DNA from: Streptomyces violaceoruber
GTDB taxonomy: Bacteria > Actinomycetota > Actinomycetes > Streptomycetales > Streptomycetaceae
Reading direction: 5' to 3'
Assembly (NCBI RefSeq): GCF_033406955.1
Contig: NZ_CP137734.1
Location: 7,502,001-7,566,000, forward strand
DNA: 64,000 nucleotides
The first letter of the stretch is position 1, and each line of letters starts with the position of its first letter. The translations under genes were made by a program, and so were the position numbers. Shown piece by piece: positions 1 through 7,783 of this stretch. The notes under the pieces were generated by a model that worked only from the letters and a program-made list of their open reading frames with translations, had not been told where the DNA came from and made no database searches.

Positions 1-107
1 CCTATGGTGAGCTTGTCCGCCGGCCGGTCGGCCAGCAGTCGGGCCACCTTGGCCCGTAGTTCGCCGCCCTTGGTGCGCGCTGATCTGGTAGGCCCGGGTG
101 TGGTCAA
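1..107 (-). CDS. N-terminus of an unrecognised protein, cut by the window edge
   Basis: A reading frame starts at a TTG (position 107) preceded by AAGGG about seven bases upstream and runs off the left edge after about 35 codons. The visible peptide begins MTTPGPTRSARTKGGE and continues with a basic amphipathic stretch (ELRAKVARLLADRPADKLTI) that could be the first helix of a helix-turn-helix domain. Third positions are G/C rich. It lies 131 bp downstream of the last gene of the long leftward operon and is probably part of it. The product is not recognised. Confidence 0.45.
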   Translation of the reverse strand, partial: MTTPGPTRSARTKGGELRAKVARLLADRPADKLTI

Positions 108-238
108 AACGAGAACCCTTCAACAGGTGTGGGTGGGGGCGGGGTGGGCGATGCGCTAAAGAGGCCGGCCGCTCTCGGAGGGGATCACGGGCTGTGCCGA
201 CATCGGCGACCGGGCCAACCGGGGCGTACCGTCGGCGC

Positions 239-487
239 TCACCGGCCGGCCGAGGGCTCGGTCCAGGGGCACGGGACGGCCGGCGACGAGCAGCTGGCTG
301 GTTGCCGGGCAGCCCCGCGCGCCTGCTCCGTACCGAGTCCCGTCACTCGGCAGGCGCAGCCGGGCGTCTCTTCGAAGCCGTCCTGGAGCAGGATCCGCCG
401 GGCGGCGGCGTTGTAGCCGGTGGTGGTGATCTCGCCGGTGATGGTGTGCCGGATCGGTATGAACGGCTCTGCTGCTGCTTCGGGCAA
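239..487 (-). CDS. Small unknown protein, 82 aa, TTG start
   Basis: The TTG at 487 is preceded by AGGAG at 495-499, which overlaps the stop of the upstream gene, so the two are probably translationally coupled. The peptide begins MPEAAAEPFIPIRHTIT and has a short conserved-looking core (TTGYNAAARRILLQDGF) followed by a Cys pair and a low-complexity tail. The same frame is open far upstream as an antisense shadow of the 396-residue gene, but only this C-terminal part has its own ribosome binding site. The family is not recognised. Confidence 0.5.
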   Translation of the reverse strand: MPEAAAEPFIPIRHTITGEITTTGYNAAARRILLQDGFEETPGCACRVTGLGTEQARGAARQPASCSSPAVPCPWTEPSAGR

Positions 488-497
488 CGCGGATCTC

Positions 498-1688
498 CTA
501 ACGGTGGCGGGCCGTCGTGCTGGCGCGGGGCGGCGGCGCGGGCGGTGTGGTGTCCACGGCCGGGCGCGAGCGGGCGCGCAGCACGGGGGTGCGGTGCGGA
601 GGCAGGACGGCGACGGTCGCACCGAGGTCCTCGGCTGCCTCTTCGACTTCGCGGGTGAGGAACTCGATCTGCCGGCCCAGCGCGGAGAGGCGGGCGGCGA
701 TCTGGCGGCCCTGCACGGTCTCCAGGGCGCTGGCGAACTGGCCGCTCGTCTCCAGAAGTTCTTGCAGGCGGACCATCGGGCCGGCGGCGTAACCGCGCTG
801 GACAGCTCCCAGAAGAGCATTCGATGCGTCACCGGCACTGTGGCCTTCGACGACGTCGCGGATGAGGTCCTGCAGGGACAGCTCCGGGGCCGGAGCCGGA
901 CGGTTGAACCGGGAGATGTCCGAGCGCAGCACACCGGGCGGAACCGGAGCGGGCAGGGCCTTGCCTGCCTCGTACTCGTGGGCGAAGTGCCCGATCACCT
1001 GCCAGCCCGGTACGCCCGGGGCGCCGCGCAGCGCGACCACTGTGGAGTCGTCGTCCTCGACCAGGTAAGCGAGGGTGATCGGCTGTCCGTCGGCGGCATA
1101 CCACGACTCGGTCAGCTCCAGCGCGCCACGCGTCTGCGCGGCCCGGGCCCTGTCGGTCCACAGCTGCTGTTCCTCGTCGGTCAGCGGAGCCTGGTGGTGC
1201 TGGCCGTCGCGTTGGTCGGCGAGGTTGCTGGCGATCGGGCTGTGGTCCGCCCAGGCGGTGAGGTGCGGCCACAGGGCCGCGTGCTGAGCGCGTTCGGCGG
1301 GGGAGCCGGGCGCGGCGGGCCGGTCGAGGGCTCGGCGGATTTCGGCGGCGGAGGATTCCAGGCCGTCCAGGACGGCCCGCCACCCGGTCAGGTGCCGGGC
1401 GGGCGGCAACTCGTCGAGCGCGAGTCGGGCGGCATCGAGGAGAGCCTCGGCGTGCGGGGCGAGATGGGTGGTGTACGCCTCCACCGCCGCCTTGTCACGG
1501 TGGGCTCGTGCGGCTGCGGCGGCGTCTGCGTGGACGGTGCGGCCGTGGCGGTCGCGTGTCATGTCGAGGGCGGCATCGGTCTCGCAGTCGATGACGGCCA
1601 TCCGCAGCCGGAAGTCGCGTGCCTTGCTGGCCAGTGCGGACGCTGTCGGCAAAGGACTGTCGGGGGCCGGGCTGTTCGTGGGTGTCAT
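498..1688 (-). CDS. Unknown 396-residue helical protein
   Basis: The ATG at 1688 overlaps the stop of the upstream gene by the ATGA arrangement. The protein is rich in Ala, Arg, Asp and Leu, with predicted helical stretches at both ends (LASKARDFRLRMAVIDCETD near the N-terminus, LSALGRQIEFLTREVEEAAE near residues 340-360). The middle holds a compact region resembling an immunity or scaffold fold (SWYAADGQPITLAYLVEDDD). There is no signal peptide or transmembrane segment. It is the penultimate complete gene of the leftward conjugation operon. The function is unknown; coding status is supported by coupling and codon bias. Confidence 0.75.
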   Translation of the reverse strand: MTPTNSPAPDSPLPTASALASKARDFRLRMAVIDCETDAALDMTRDRHGRTVHADAAAAARAHRDKAAVEAYTTHLAPHAEALLDAARLALDELPPARHLTGWRAVLDGLESSAAEIRRALDRPAAPGSPAERAQHAALWPHLTAWADHSPIASNLADQRDGQHHQAPLTDEEQQLWTDRARAAQTRGALELTESWYAADGQPITLAYLVEDDDSTVVALRGAPGVPGWQVIGHFAHEYEAGKALPAPVPPGVLRSDISRFNRPAPAPELSLQDLIRDVVEGHSAGDASNALLGAVQRGYAAGPMVRLQELLETSGQFASALETVQGRQIAARLSALGRQIEFLTREVEEAAEDLGATVAVLPPHRTPVLRARSRPAVDTTPPAPPPRASTTARHR

Positions 1689-2143
1689 CGGGACCGCCCG
1701 CCGGCTGCGGCCGTCAGGTGGACGGTGGGAGCGTAGGTGGGCTTCGGCGGGATCGGCCGGGCCGACGGAGGGTAGGTGGTGGGCGGGGTGGAGCGCTGCG
1801 TCGTTCGGCCGGCGGCGGCCTGGGCGAGCCTGCTGCGGCGCTCCTGGAGCCCGTGGGGCCGGACAGGGCGCGGCGGACCGGCGGAGAGGGCCGGATTGAG
1901 GCGGATGTCGGCCTGCACGGTGTAACCGTGGCGGCGCAGGTCGTGGACGGCCTGGCGGGTGCGGCGGACTCCGTCGCGCTCGGGCTCGCTGAGGCGGTAC
2001 AGCCCGGGTTCACCGGGAACGGGCTCGAACTGCTCGCGCTCCAGGAACCAGTGGGCGAGGTGCTGGGGAATCGAGGAAGTGAAGGAGGCGACGAAGCCGT
2101 GTTCCTTGTGGTCGCCGAAGGAGAAGTGGGTGCCGGGTTGCAA
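1685..2143 (-). CDS. Small unknown protein, 152 aa
   Basis: It begins at a TTG (2143) with GGAG about 12 bases upstream and ends with ATGA overlapping the 396-residue gene. Residues 1-80 form the ordered part (THFSFGDHKEHGFVASFTSS, then a hydrophobic helix and an Arg-rich VHDLRRHGYTVQADIRLNP segment). The remaining 70 residues are a Pro/Arg/Ala-rich disordered tail. It is a cytosolic protein of unknown role in the conjugation operon. A start slightly upstream cannot be excluded because the spacing is long. Confidence 0.65.
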   Translation of the reverse strand: MQPGTHFSFGDHKEHGFVASFTSSIPQHLAHWFLEREQFEPVPGEPGLYRLSEPERDGVRRTRQAVHDLRRHGYTVQADIRLNPALSAGPPRPVRPHGLQERRSRLAQAAAGRTTQRSTPPTTYPPSARPIPPKPTYAPTVHLTAAAGGRSR

Positions 2144-2179
2144 AGGGGCGGGAATCTCCAGACTTGTCGTGGGGAACGG

Positions 2180-3286
2180 TCAGTGGCTGCGGTACGCCGG
2201 CCGGGCCGCAGCGAGGGGGCGGGCTGGGGCTGTGACGGGGAGGGCCGGGCGGCGGTGGGGTGCGCTCAGGCGGGCCTGGCGCAAGAACGCGTCGCCGTCG
2301 GTGAGCCACGTCTCGATCGCCGGCCACGCGCGTGCTCGGCGCTCCTGCTCCGGTACGGCATCACCGTGGACGATCTCGTCGAGCAGGGCTTCGGCATCGC
2401 TCACGGCGTCGGCCAGACGGGAGAGGGCTGAGGCGTCGTCGGGCCACGGGCTGTTCGCGGGCCGGCACCGGTCGAGCAGCGTCGGGGCGTGGTCGACGAC
2501 GGTCAGGAAACGGCGCCAGGCGTGGTCGAGGAACAGCTCCGTCGAGGCGCCGAGGGCGGCGGCGCTCAGCGGGGTGGCGTCGCTGTAGCTGCCGGAGGCG
2601 TTCATGGCCTGCCAGGCGTCGTGCTCGGAGCGGATGTCTGCGAGCACGCCGGCGATGGCCGCCGTCTGGCGGGCATGGACGGCCTGCTCGTAGGCGGGAA
2701 GGTACCGGTCGGTGAGGGCCTGGGCAGCCCGCCCGGGAAACGGCGGCAGGACGATGCTGGGCGGAGCGTGGGGATCGCCGTAGCCTCCTTCGAGCCCTTC
2801 CGGCGAGAAGGCGCCCACCAGGTAGCCGAGATGATGGCCGGGCCGCTCGACGAACAACAGTGTGGTGCCCTGCGCCGCGTCGGTGAGGACCGCGGCGTAA
2901 GGGATCCGCTCGCTCTGGACGGCGCGGACGAGGTCGCCGCTGTCCCAGATCCACGGGACCAGGTCCTCCTGCCAGGCCGGGTGCGCATAGATCTCGACCG
3001 AGGCGTGCCACTGGCCGGGCAGCAGGCGCGCGAGGTCACGGGCGGCGTCGCCGATGTACCGCCGGCTGCTCGTGTGCACGCTGGCGCGGTGCCGCTTCGC
3101 GCACGTGACCAGATCGACCACGGTGGTCTGGGTGCCGTCCGCGGGCAGGTGCCAGACGCCGTCGTCGGCTCGCTGGAAGCCGCTCTCGGTGAGGGCGGTG
3201 TGCGCCCATGGATACTGCTCGCCCGAGGCGATGGCGACGATCCCCGACTCCCGGCTGTGCGACAGGATGATCTGCGCCTCAGCCAC
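2180..3286 (-). CDS. Unknown 368-residue protein with GNAT/DUF317-like flavour
   Basis: I place the start at the GTG at 3286, which overlaps the stop of the glycosyltransferase by eight bases and has GAGGA about eight bases upstream; a longer frame to 3376 reads through the glycosyltransferase in another frame. The N-terminal 60 residues (IILSHSRESGIVAIASGEQY, GFQRADDGVWHLP) resemble short beta-rich modules seen in Streptomyces plasmid proteins. The C-terminal half is helical and ends in an Ala/Pro/Arg tail. No catalytic motif is evident. It is cotranscribed and probably coupled with the glycosyltransferase. Confidence 0.7.
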   Translation of the reverse strand: MAEAQIILSHSRESGIVAIASGEQYPWAHTALTESGFQRADDGVWHLPADGTQTTVVDLVTCAKRHRASVHTSSRRYIGDAARDLARLLPGQWHASVEIYAHPAWQEDLVPWIWDSGDLVRAVQSERIPYAAVLTDAAQGTTLLFVERPGHHLGYLVGAFSPEGLEGGYGDPHAPPSIVLPPFPGRAAQALTDRYLPAYEQAVHARQTAAIAGVLADIRSEHDAWQAMNASGSYSDATPLSAAALGASTELFLDHAWRRFLTVVDHAPTLLDRCRPANSPWPDDASALSRLADAVSDAEALLDEIVHGDAVPEQERRARAWPAIETWLTDGDAFLRQARLSAPHRRPALPVTAPARPLAAARPAYRSH

Positions 3287-4049
3287 GGACCAGGTCCTCG
3301 CCACCGCGCAGGACGGCGCGCAGGCTGCGGCCGTACGCCCAGGCGTGCTCCCGGGCCGCCGCCTCCAGCTGGTCATATCCGACCTGGGCCGTCATCTGCC
3401 CGGGGTGCTTGCGGTAGCGGTACACGGGCACCGGCAGCAGGATTCCGGGCGCGAGCGTGGTGACGCCGAGGGCCGCGCAGTAGTCCTCGCCCTGGACGAG
3501 GCCGCCCATCGGCGCTGCGCGCACGAGGTCGGTGCGGGCGAGGATCGTGGTCGGCCCGATGGGGATCGTGTCCGTCGGCGTCTTCCAATAGGTCCACACG
3601 TCGCCGGCCTCGTGCCAGCCGGGCGGGGTCGGGCAGCGCCACAGACGGGTCGAGCCATCGGGGTGCTGGTCCTCGCTCCAGCCCGCGCACCAGCCGACTC
3701 CGGTGGATTCCAGGATGTCCAGCCGTACGGACATGGCGTCATCGGTGAACTGGTCGTCATCGTCGGCCCAGTTGACGTAGGGGGTGCGCACGTGTGTGAG
3801 CGCCAGGTTCCTGGCGCAGGCGGCGCCGACCGGCCGGGGCAGCGTCAGTGTGCGGATGCGGGAATCCTGCGCGAGCGCGGCCGGCAGGCGCTCGGGTGTG
3901 GTGCCGTCGAGCGCGATCACGGCCTCCCACGGCACGGACTGCCGGGTGAGGCTGGCGTGCATAGCGGTCAGGTAGTCGAGGCGGTCGTCGCGCAGGCGGG
4001 TGGCGATGACGACCGTAATCAGGGGAGCGGGCAGGGAAGTCTCCGGCAA
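3279..4049 (-). CDS. Family-2 glycosyltransferase
   Basis: The N-terminus carries the GT-A beta-strand signature LITVVIATRLR (residues 10-20). The acidic nucleotide-sugar/metal motif WADDDDQ lies near residues 95-101, and EDYCAAL near residue 190 resembles the later ED catalytic motif. At 256 residues this is a catalytic domain without membrane segments, so a soluble or peripherally bound enzyme. The listed start is a TTG without a clear ribosome site; a CTG seven codons further in has GGAG at ideal spacing and may be the true start. A sugar-transfer enzyme inside a conjugation operon is unusual; the acceptor is unknown. Confidence 0.8.
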   Translation of the reverse strand: MPETSLPAPLITVVIATRLRDDRLDYLTAMHASLTRQSVPWEAVIALDGTTPERLPAALAQDSRIRTLTLPRPVGAACARNLALTHVRTPYVNWADDDDQFTDDAMSVRLDILESTGVGWCAGWSEDQHPDGSTRLWRCPTPPGWHEAGDVWTYWKTPTDTIPIGPTTILARTDLVRAAPMGGLVQGEDYCAALGVTTLAPGILLPVPVYRYRKHPGQMTAQVGYDQLEAAAREHAWAYGRSLRAVLRGGEDLVRG

Positions 4050-4064
4050 TGAGAGCGGTGCGGG

Positions 4065-4649
4065 TCAGCGGCGGGCAGCCGTGCGAGGCCCGGTCGGCGC
4101 TGCACCGGCAGCGGGCCGCGGTGGGCGCGCGGTGCGCGAGGTGGTGGGCGTCCGGCGTGTGGTGATGGCGGGCCAGTGCGCCGGGTGGTCGCTGAAGGGG
4201 GTGCTGGGGTCGGTGTCCCAGGCCACGAGGGGGCCCGTGCCTGTGTGAGCCATGCTGATCACTTCGATGCCCTGCGGATGCAGGATGTAGCCCCACGGCA
4301 TGCCCAGGTCGCTGGCGGTGGTGTCGGTGACCGTCATGCGCACCGGGGGCGAGCCGTCCGGAGTGATCAGGTGATCGAGGGTCCGGCTGGGCCAGTGTTC
4401 GCCGCCGGTCAGCGTGGCCACGAGCGTGGGCGGGGCGTCGTCGAGGAGATTGGTGCCGAGTTCGTCCCAGCCGACGGCGATGTCGTCGATGAGGTGCTGG
4501 GCCATGGCCTCGACGTCGCGTCCGAACTTGTACTGGTAGGCGGCCAGGAGGAGCGGGAGGTGGTTGCTGGGCACGCCGTCGAGCTGGACGTGGATGCCGC
4601 TGTACCCCGTGCCGGCGGTGGGGCGGGCGATGAAGGAGTGTGTGGACAG
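4065..4649 (-). CDS. Unknown 194-residue protein, probable CTG start
   Basis: The usual GTG start (4574) has no ribosome site and would cut off a well-coding stretch. Upstream, a CTG at 4649 has GGAG six bases away and gives the N-terminus MSTHSFIARPTAGTGYSGIH. I recall a Streptomyces family beginning with this motif and continuing HHLPLLLAAYQ-like; here it reads NHLPLLLAAYQYKFGRD. The C-terminus is a basic, low-complexity tail. It lies between the lipoprotein and glycosyltransferase genes, all in the same direction. Function unknown. Confidence 0.65.
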   Translation of the reverse strand: MSTHSFIARPTAGTGYSGIHVQLDGVPSNHLPLLLAAYQYKFGRDVEAMAQHLIDDIAVGWDELGTNLLDDAPPTLVATLTGGEHWPSRTLDHLITPDGSPPVRMTVTDTTASDLGMPWGYILHPQGIEVISMAHTGTGPLVAWDTDPSTPFSDHPAHWPAITTRRTPTTSRTARPPRPAAGAAPTGPRTAARR

Positions 4650-4718
4650 GGAGATCTCCGGAGCGAGGAGGGGGCGGGGGATGTCCTCGGTGGCCGTCGA
4701 AGTGGCGGGCGGGTGCGG

Positions 4719-5795
4719 CTACGCGCGGTGTGACCAGGAGGGGACCGGGGGGCCGGAGGCGTCGGTGCGGGCGCAGGTGTAGCCGATCAGGCGGGAGGGC
4801 TCGGCCTTCGCGGGGACGGTGGCGGCGTCGTTGCACACGAACGTGTACTGGATGGACATGCGGGGCACGTCGTGGAGCCAGGCCCGGTCTTCCTTGCCGG
4901 GGTTGATCTGCAGGCCGGAGTGCGCGACGGCGTCGGTCTGGGTGTGCGTGTGGGAGAAGAGGACCAGCGCGCCGCCGTCTTCCGTCTTGAGGGCGTAGGC
5001 GTCCGTGAAGCGGTTGTCGGCTTCGTCGAAGACGCTGGTTCCCTTGTCGCCGAAGCGTGTTGCGGCATCGCTGTGGACCTTGACTTGCCGCTTGCTGGCC
5101 TTGGTCGGCGCGAACACCTTGCTTCCGGTGTTCGTGCCTCCGGTGGTGAAGTTGTCCAGCACGGCAGTACGCAGCAGGTCGGCGTCGGCGGCCAGCTGCT
5201 TGTTGTCGTTGGCGGCGACGGCGGTCGCGTATCCCTCGCGGTCCAGGGCGACGTCGGGCAGCTTCTGGCTGTCGAGGTCGACGACGGACACCATCTCCCA
5301 GCGCTTGTGGTGGGGCTGTTCGGCGAACACGGCCAGGCGAGAGGGGGCCTTGCCCTTCTCGCTGGAGAGGGCGGCAGCGAACCAGCGGTCCTGTCCGTCG
5401 GCCAGGCGGGGGATGTACAGCTTGGCGCTGGCGAGGTCGTAGGACCAGCGCTCGTACGGCTCGCGGTCCTTGGCGGGGAGTCCTTCGGTCTCGGTGTAGT
5501 CCGAGACGGACATCGCGTACAGGGGTCCGTCCTCGACGGTGTCGAGGAGGCGCCGGTCGCGGTCCGCGTTGGCCTCGTTGTTGATCTTGGAATAGCGGGT
5601 GATGACGTCGCGGGCCTGAGCAGCGTTGAGAGCGGGCGCGGGCTTCGGGGCGGTGCTGGCGCTGGGCGTCTGCCGGGCCTGGGCTGGGCCGTCTTTGTCG
5701 GAGCAGCCAGTGAGGGCCAGGGTGAGGCAGGCGGCGCCGATGATCAGCGGCAGAGTACGGCGGGCGGTGCGGATGGAGGCTCCAAGGGTTCGCAA
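4719..5795 (-). CDS. Secreted lipoprotein, 358 aa
   Basis: A basic N-terminus (MRTLGASIRTARRTLP) leads into a hydrophobic core and the lipobox LTGC (Cys about residue 31), so export and lipidation at the outer membrane face are predicted. A Pro/Ala/Ser linker follows. The rest is a mixed alpha/beta domain with two weakly similar halves, one centred on LASAKLYIPRLADGQDRWFA and one on DAYALKTEDGGALVLFSHTH. It resembles the actinobacterial lipoprotein families found near conjugation genes, possibly acting at the cell surface during mating. The TTG start has no obvious ribosome site. Confidence 0.75.
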   Translation of the reverse strand: MRTLGASIRTARRTLPLIIGAACLTLALTGCSDKDGPAQARQTPSASTAPKPAPALNAAQARDVITRYSKINNEANADRDRRLLDTVEDGPLYAMSVSDYTETEGLPAKDREPYERWSYDLASAKLYIPRLADGQDRWFAAALSSEKGKAPSRLAVFAEQPHHKRWEMVSVVDLDSQKLPDVALDREGYATAVAANDNKQLAADADLLRTAVLDNFTTGGTNTGSKVFAPTKASKRQVKVHSDAATRFGDKGTSVFDEADNRFTDAYALKTEDGGALVLFSHTHTQTDAVAHSGLQINPGKEDRAWLHDVPRMSIQYTFVCNDAATVPAKAEPSRLIGYTCARTDASGPPVPSWSHRA

Positions 5796-5805
5796 GGGGA
5801 AGAAG

Positions 5806-6372
5806 TCAGGGCGTGCGTCTGGCCGGTGGGGCGGCTTTCGGCGATGCCGGCGGGAGGACCCGTGGCGGGAGGGGTGACGGCTGGGCTGGGGGAACGTGTG
5901 AGTTTTCGTGGGGCAAGACGGGGTGCGGTAGCAGCCCCAGCTGGGCGAGGCGGTGGTCGATCGCCTCGATCAGAGGTTGGGCGCTGCCGCCGTGGCGGGC
6001 TTCGGGCCGCTGGGGAGCACCGGGATCGTTGGAGGGCGCCGAGTCGTAGATGACCTCGAACAGCGTCTGGTCGTCGGGGTGCTCGCGAGTGGCGATCCAG
6101 CCCTCCGGCTCTCCGGGCGGTCGCTCGGAGGGCGGGTCGTGCGGCGGACTGATGACCAGGTAGCTGTCGTCGGGGAGCGAGACGCGCACGTTGTAGGTGC
6201 TGAGGCCGAATTCGATGTCGCACTGCAGCCCGCGTGCCCGAAGCGGCGTGATGACGTGTGCGTGGCGACGCCACAGCTCCTGCCACCACGGCGTGTGCAC
6301 GTTGCGGTGGTCGGGCAGCGGTGCGAGCGGTACCTGGCCGGGTTCTGGAGTGGTCGTTTCGTCAGCGGCCAT
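5806..6372 (-). CDS. Unknown 188-residue protein
   Basis: The ATG at 6372 is preceded by AGGAGGAG at good spacing. The ordered part, residues 25-140, contains HTPWWQELWRRHAHVITPLR, a beta-rich segment ending in VRVSLPDDSYLVISP, and HPDDQTLFEVIYDSAP. The C-terminal 40 residues are a Pro/Ala-rich tail. No membrane segment is present. The start sits inside the tail of a truncated gene remnant (6362-6448), so the ribosome site was apparently kept or formed at that junction. Function unknown. Confidence 0.7.
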   Translation of the reverse strand: MAADETTTPEPGQVPLAPLPDHRNVHTPWWQELWRRHAHVITPLRARGLQCDIEFGLSTYNVRVSLPDDSYLVISPPHDPPSERPPGEPEGWIATREHPDDQTLFEVIYDSAPSNDPGAPQRPEARHGGSAQPLIEAIDHRLAQLGLLPHPVLPHENSHVPPAQPSPLPPRVLPPASPKAAPPARRTP

Positions 6373-6448
6373 GGCTCCTCCTGCGGCTGCCGCCGCTTGC
6401 GGCCCGGAGGTAGGCGTGCGGGTCGTCGGGGCGTGGGGGAGAGGTCAA
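6362..6448 (-). pseudogene. 5' remnant of a DUF6238-like gene (28 codons)
   Basis: The frame starts at a TTG (6448) and reads MTSPPRPDDPHAYLRAASGG before diverging and stopping at 6362. The first 18 codons match the start of the intact 153-residue gene at 9788 almost exactly (MTSPPRPDDAHPYLRAAS). The upstream bases match too, including the GGAAGGA ribosome site and the stop-start overlap with a tiny ORF. It is best read as a duplicated leader plus gene start whose body was lost or replaced by the 188-residue gene. Confidence 0.6.
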
Positions 6449-6540
6449 AGGGTGTGCTCCTTCCTGCCGGCGGGCAGAGCGGCGACGGCTGTGGCGTCGG
6501 GGTGAGCCGGAGTGCAGTGGGTCAGGGCGCGCACGGGCAC
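6390..6540. repeat. Segmental duplication, copy 1 (partner 9731-9880)
   Basis: About 150 bp, from the CGCTTGCGGCCCGGAGG region to the start of the tiny ORF, matches 9731-9880 with scattered mismatches. It contains the end of a tiny ORF, its ribosome site and the first codons of a DUF6238-like gene. Similarity stops at the junctions with neighbouring coding sequence. Confidence 0.7.
6445..6540 (-). CDS. Tiny ORF, 31 aa, copy 1
   Basis: GTG start at 6540; the sequence begins MPVRALTHCTPAHPD and ends with the motif VAALPAGRKEHTL followed by TGA. Its stop overlaps the TTG of the following remnant (TTGA). A related 35-residue ORF occupies the same position at 9785-9892 and ends VAALPTGRKDHHL. Conservation of the C-terminal motif, stop-start overlap and leader at both places suggests a translated peptide, for instance a coupling leader, but copy 1 may be decaying with its partner. 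The two frames differ by one base in the middle. Confidence 0.45.
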   Translation of the reverse strand: MPVRALTHCTPAHPDATAVAALPAGRKEHTL

Positions 6541-6556
6541 GACCGATGGAGAAGAG

Positions 6557-7174
6557 CTAACGGCGAGGCCCGGGGCCGGTGGAGGGAGGAGCGGGCGGCA
6601 AGCTCGCGGTAGCTCCACGCGAGGCGTCGGCCGACGCTGTGGGGGCGGGGGCCGGGTCATAAGCGGCGCGCAGCCTGTTCAGACCGGCTTCGTCGGCGAG
6701 AGCGAGGGCGGACAGCGCCCGGCTGGCCGCTGTCATCAGCAGGTGCGAAGGCGATCCCTTGGCCGCGTCGCGGTTTTCCTGCTTCCACCGTGCTGCGGCG
6801 ACGAGGTAGTCACTCAGGGCGCGCAGTGCGGGTTCGGCGGCGTCCAGGACGTGGTCGGTGACCGCGTCGATCTCCGCCGGGGTCCGGGCTGCGGCGAGGG
6901 CGTCCAGGTACGGGGTGAGGTCGGGCGCTGGCCAGGGCTGGTCGGGTAGGGGGTACGCGGCGCGGAAGGGCTGTGCGTCGCGTTGTGCCCACCGCTTCAA
7001 GTCGCCGCGGATGGCGAGGTTGTACCGGGCGGCTTGGATCTGGTCGGCGTCGCGGCCGACGTTGTCGTAGAGCTCGAAGTCTGGGTCGCGGGGGATGATG
7101 CAGGAGTCCTTCGGGGCTGGTGCGGGCTGCGGGTCGTTGCGGGCGGACTGCACCGGGGTGGCGATCTGTTGCAC
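6557..7174 (-). CDS. Unknown 205-residue protein
   Basis: GTG start at 7174, 25 bases inside the end of the upstream frameshifted gene. The ordered region covers residues 15-160 and is all-helical by composition, with APKDSCIIPRDPDFELYDNV near the N-terminus and LSDYLVAAARWKQENRDAAK in the middle. The C-terminus is a Pro/Ala-rich tail. No membrane segments or motifs are seen. It lies between the VirB4-associated genes and the duplicated leader region. The family is not recognised. Confidence 0.7.
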   Translation of the reverse strand: MQQIATPVQSARNDPQPAPAPKDSCIIPRDPDFELYDNVGRDADQIQAARYNLAIRGDLKRWAQRDAQPFRAAYPLPDQPWPAPDLTPYLDALAAARTPAEIDAVTDHVLDAAEPALRALSDYLVAAARWKQENRDAAKGSPSHLLMTAASRALSALALADEAGLNRLRAAYDPAPAPTASADASRGATASLPPAPPSTGPGPRR

Positions 7175-7198
7175 GAGCAGTTCACGGCTCTGGTGCGG

Positions 7199-7769
7199 TC
7201 AGCGGTGGAGACCGCCAGGCCGGGACGGCGGTGGTTCCGGCGGTCCCTCCCGGCGGGTCAGAGGCGCAAGGAAGCGCTGGACGCCGAGGTGGTCGTCGAG
7301 TTCCTTGGCTGCGTCGCGGAGGGATTCCGAGGCACGCCGCAGAAAGGCTCGCGCTGAGGCGTGGTCGATGACCATGCGATTCGTGAGGTAGTGCCGGTCG
7401 GTGGGGTTGGTGGTCCGGGGCAGGGTCAGGGCGGCCTCTGCGGTCTCGGTGAAGTGCGGGGCTGCGTGGCTGGAGATGGTCGCGGCCGTGGCGAGTTGCT
7501 TCAGGACGGTCCGGCTGGTCCGGGTGGTGTGGTGAGGGCTCCGGGCGAAGGCGTCGGCCAGGCGGAGGACCTCGCGTGAGAGGTCCTGCGCATCGGTGGC
7601 GTGCTGGAGCAGCGCGGTGTAGGACGGCGCGACCGGAACGTGCCCGTTCTCGTCGAGCAGCTCCCACCGCTGGGCGGCTCGTGCAGTTTGTCCTTCATGG
7701 CGTTGAGTGCGCCGATAAGGTGGAGCGCGTCGTCCGCGGTATCAGGGCGCGTTGGAAATCGGGCTTCAC
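7199..7769 (-). pseudogene. Helical accessory protein of the VirB4 gene, apparently frameshifted
   Basis: Directly after the VirB4-like gene, a GTG (7769) has GAGGAG about ten bases upstream. Coding sense moves between frames: MKPDFQRA in the first, then PDTADDALHLIGALNAMKDK in a second, then AAQRWELLDENGHVPVAPSY in a third that runs to the TGA at 7199. The long third segment (about 150 codons) is helical, with REVLRLADAF and LRRASESLRDAAKELDDHLG. Two one-base shifts, near 7745 and 7685, would restore a single protein of about 189 residues. Either the gene is decaying or the assembly has two errors in a GC-rich stretch. Confidence 0.55.
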
Positions 7770-7783
7770 GGGCCTTTTGCTCC

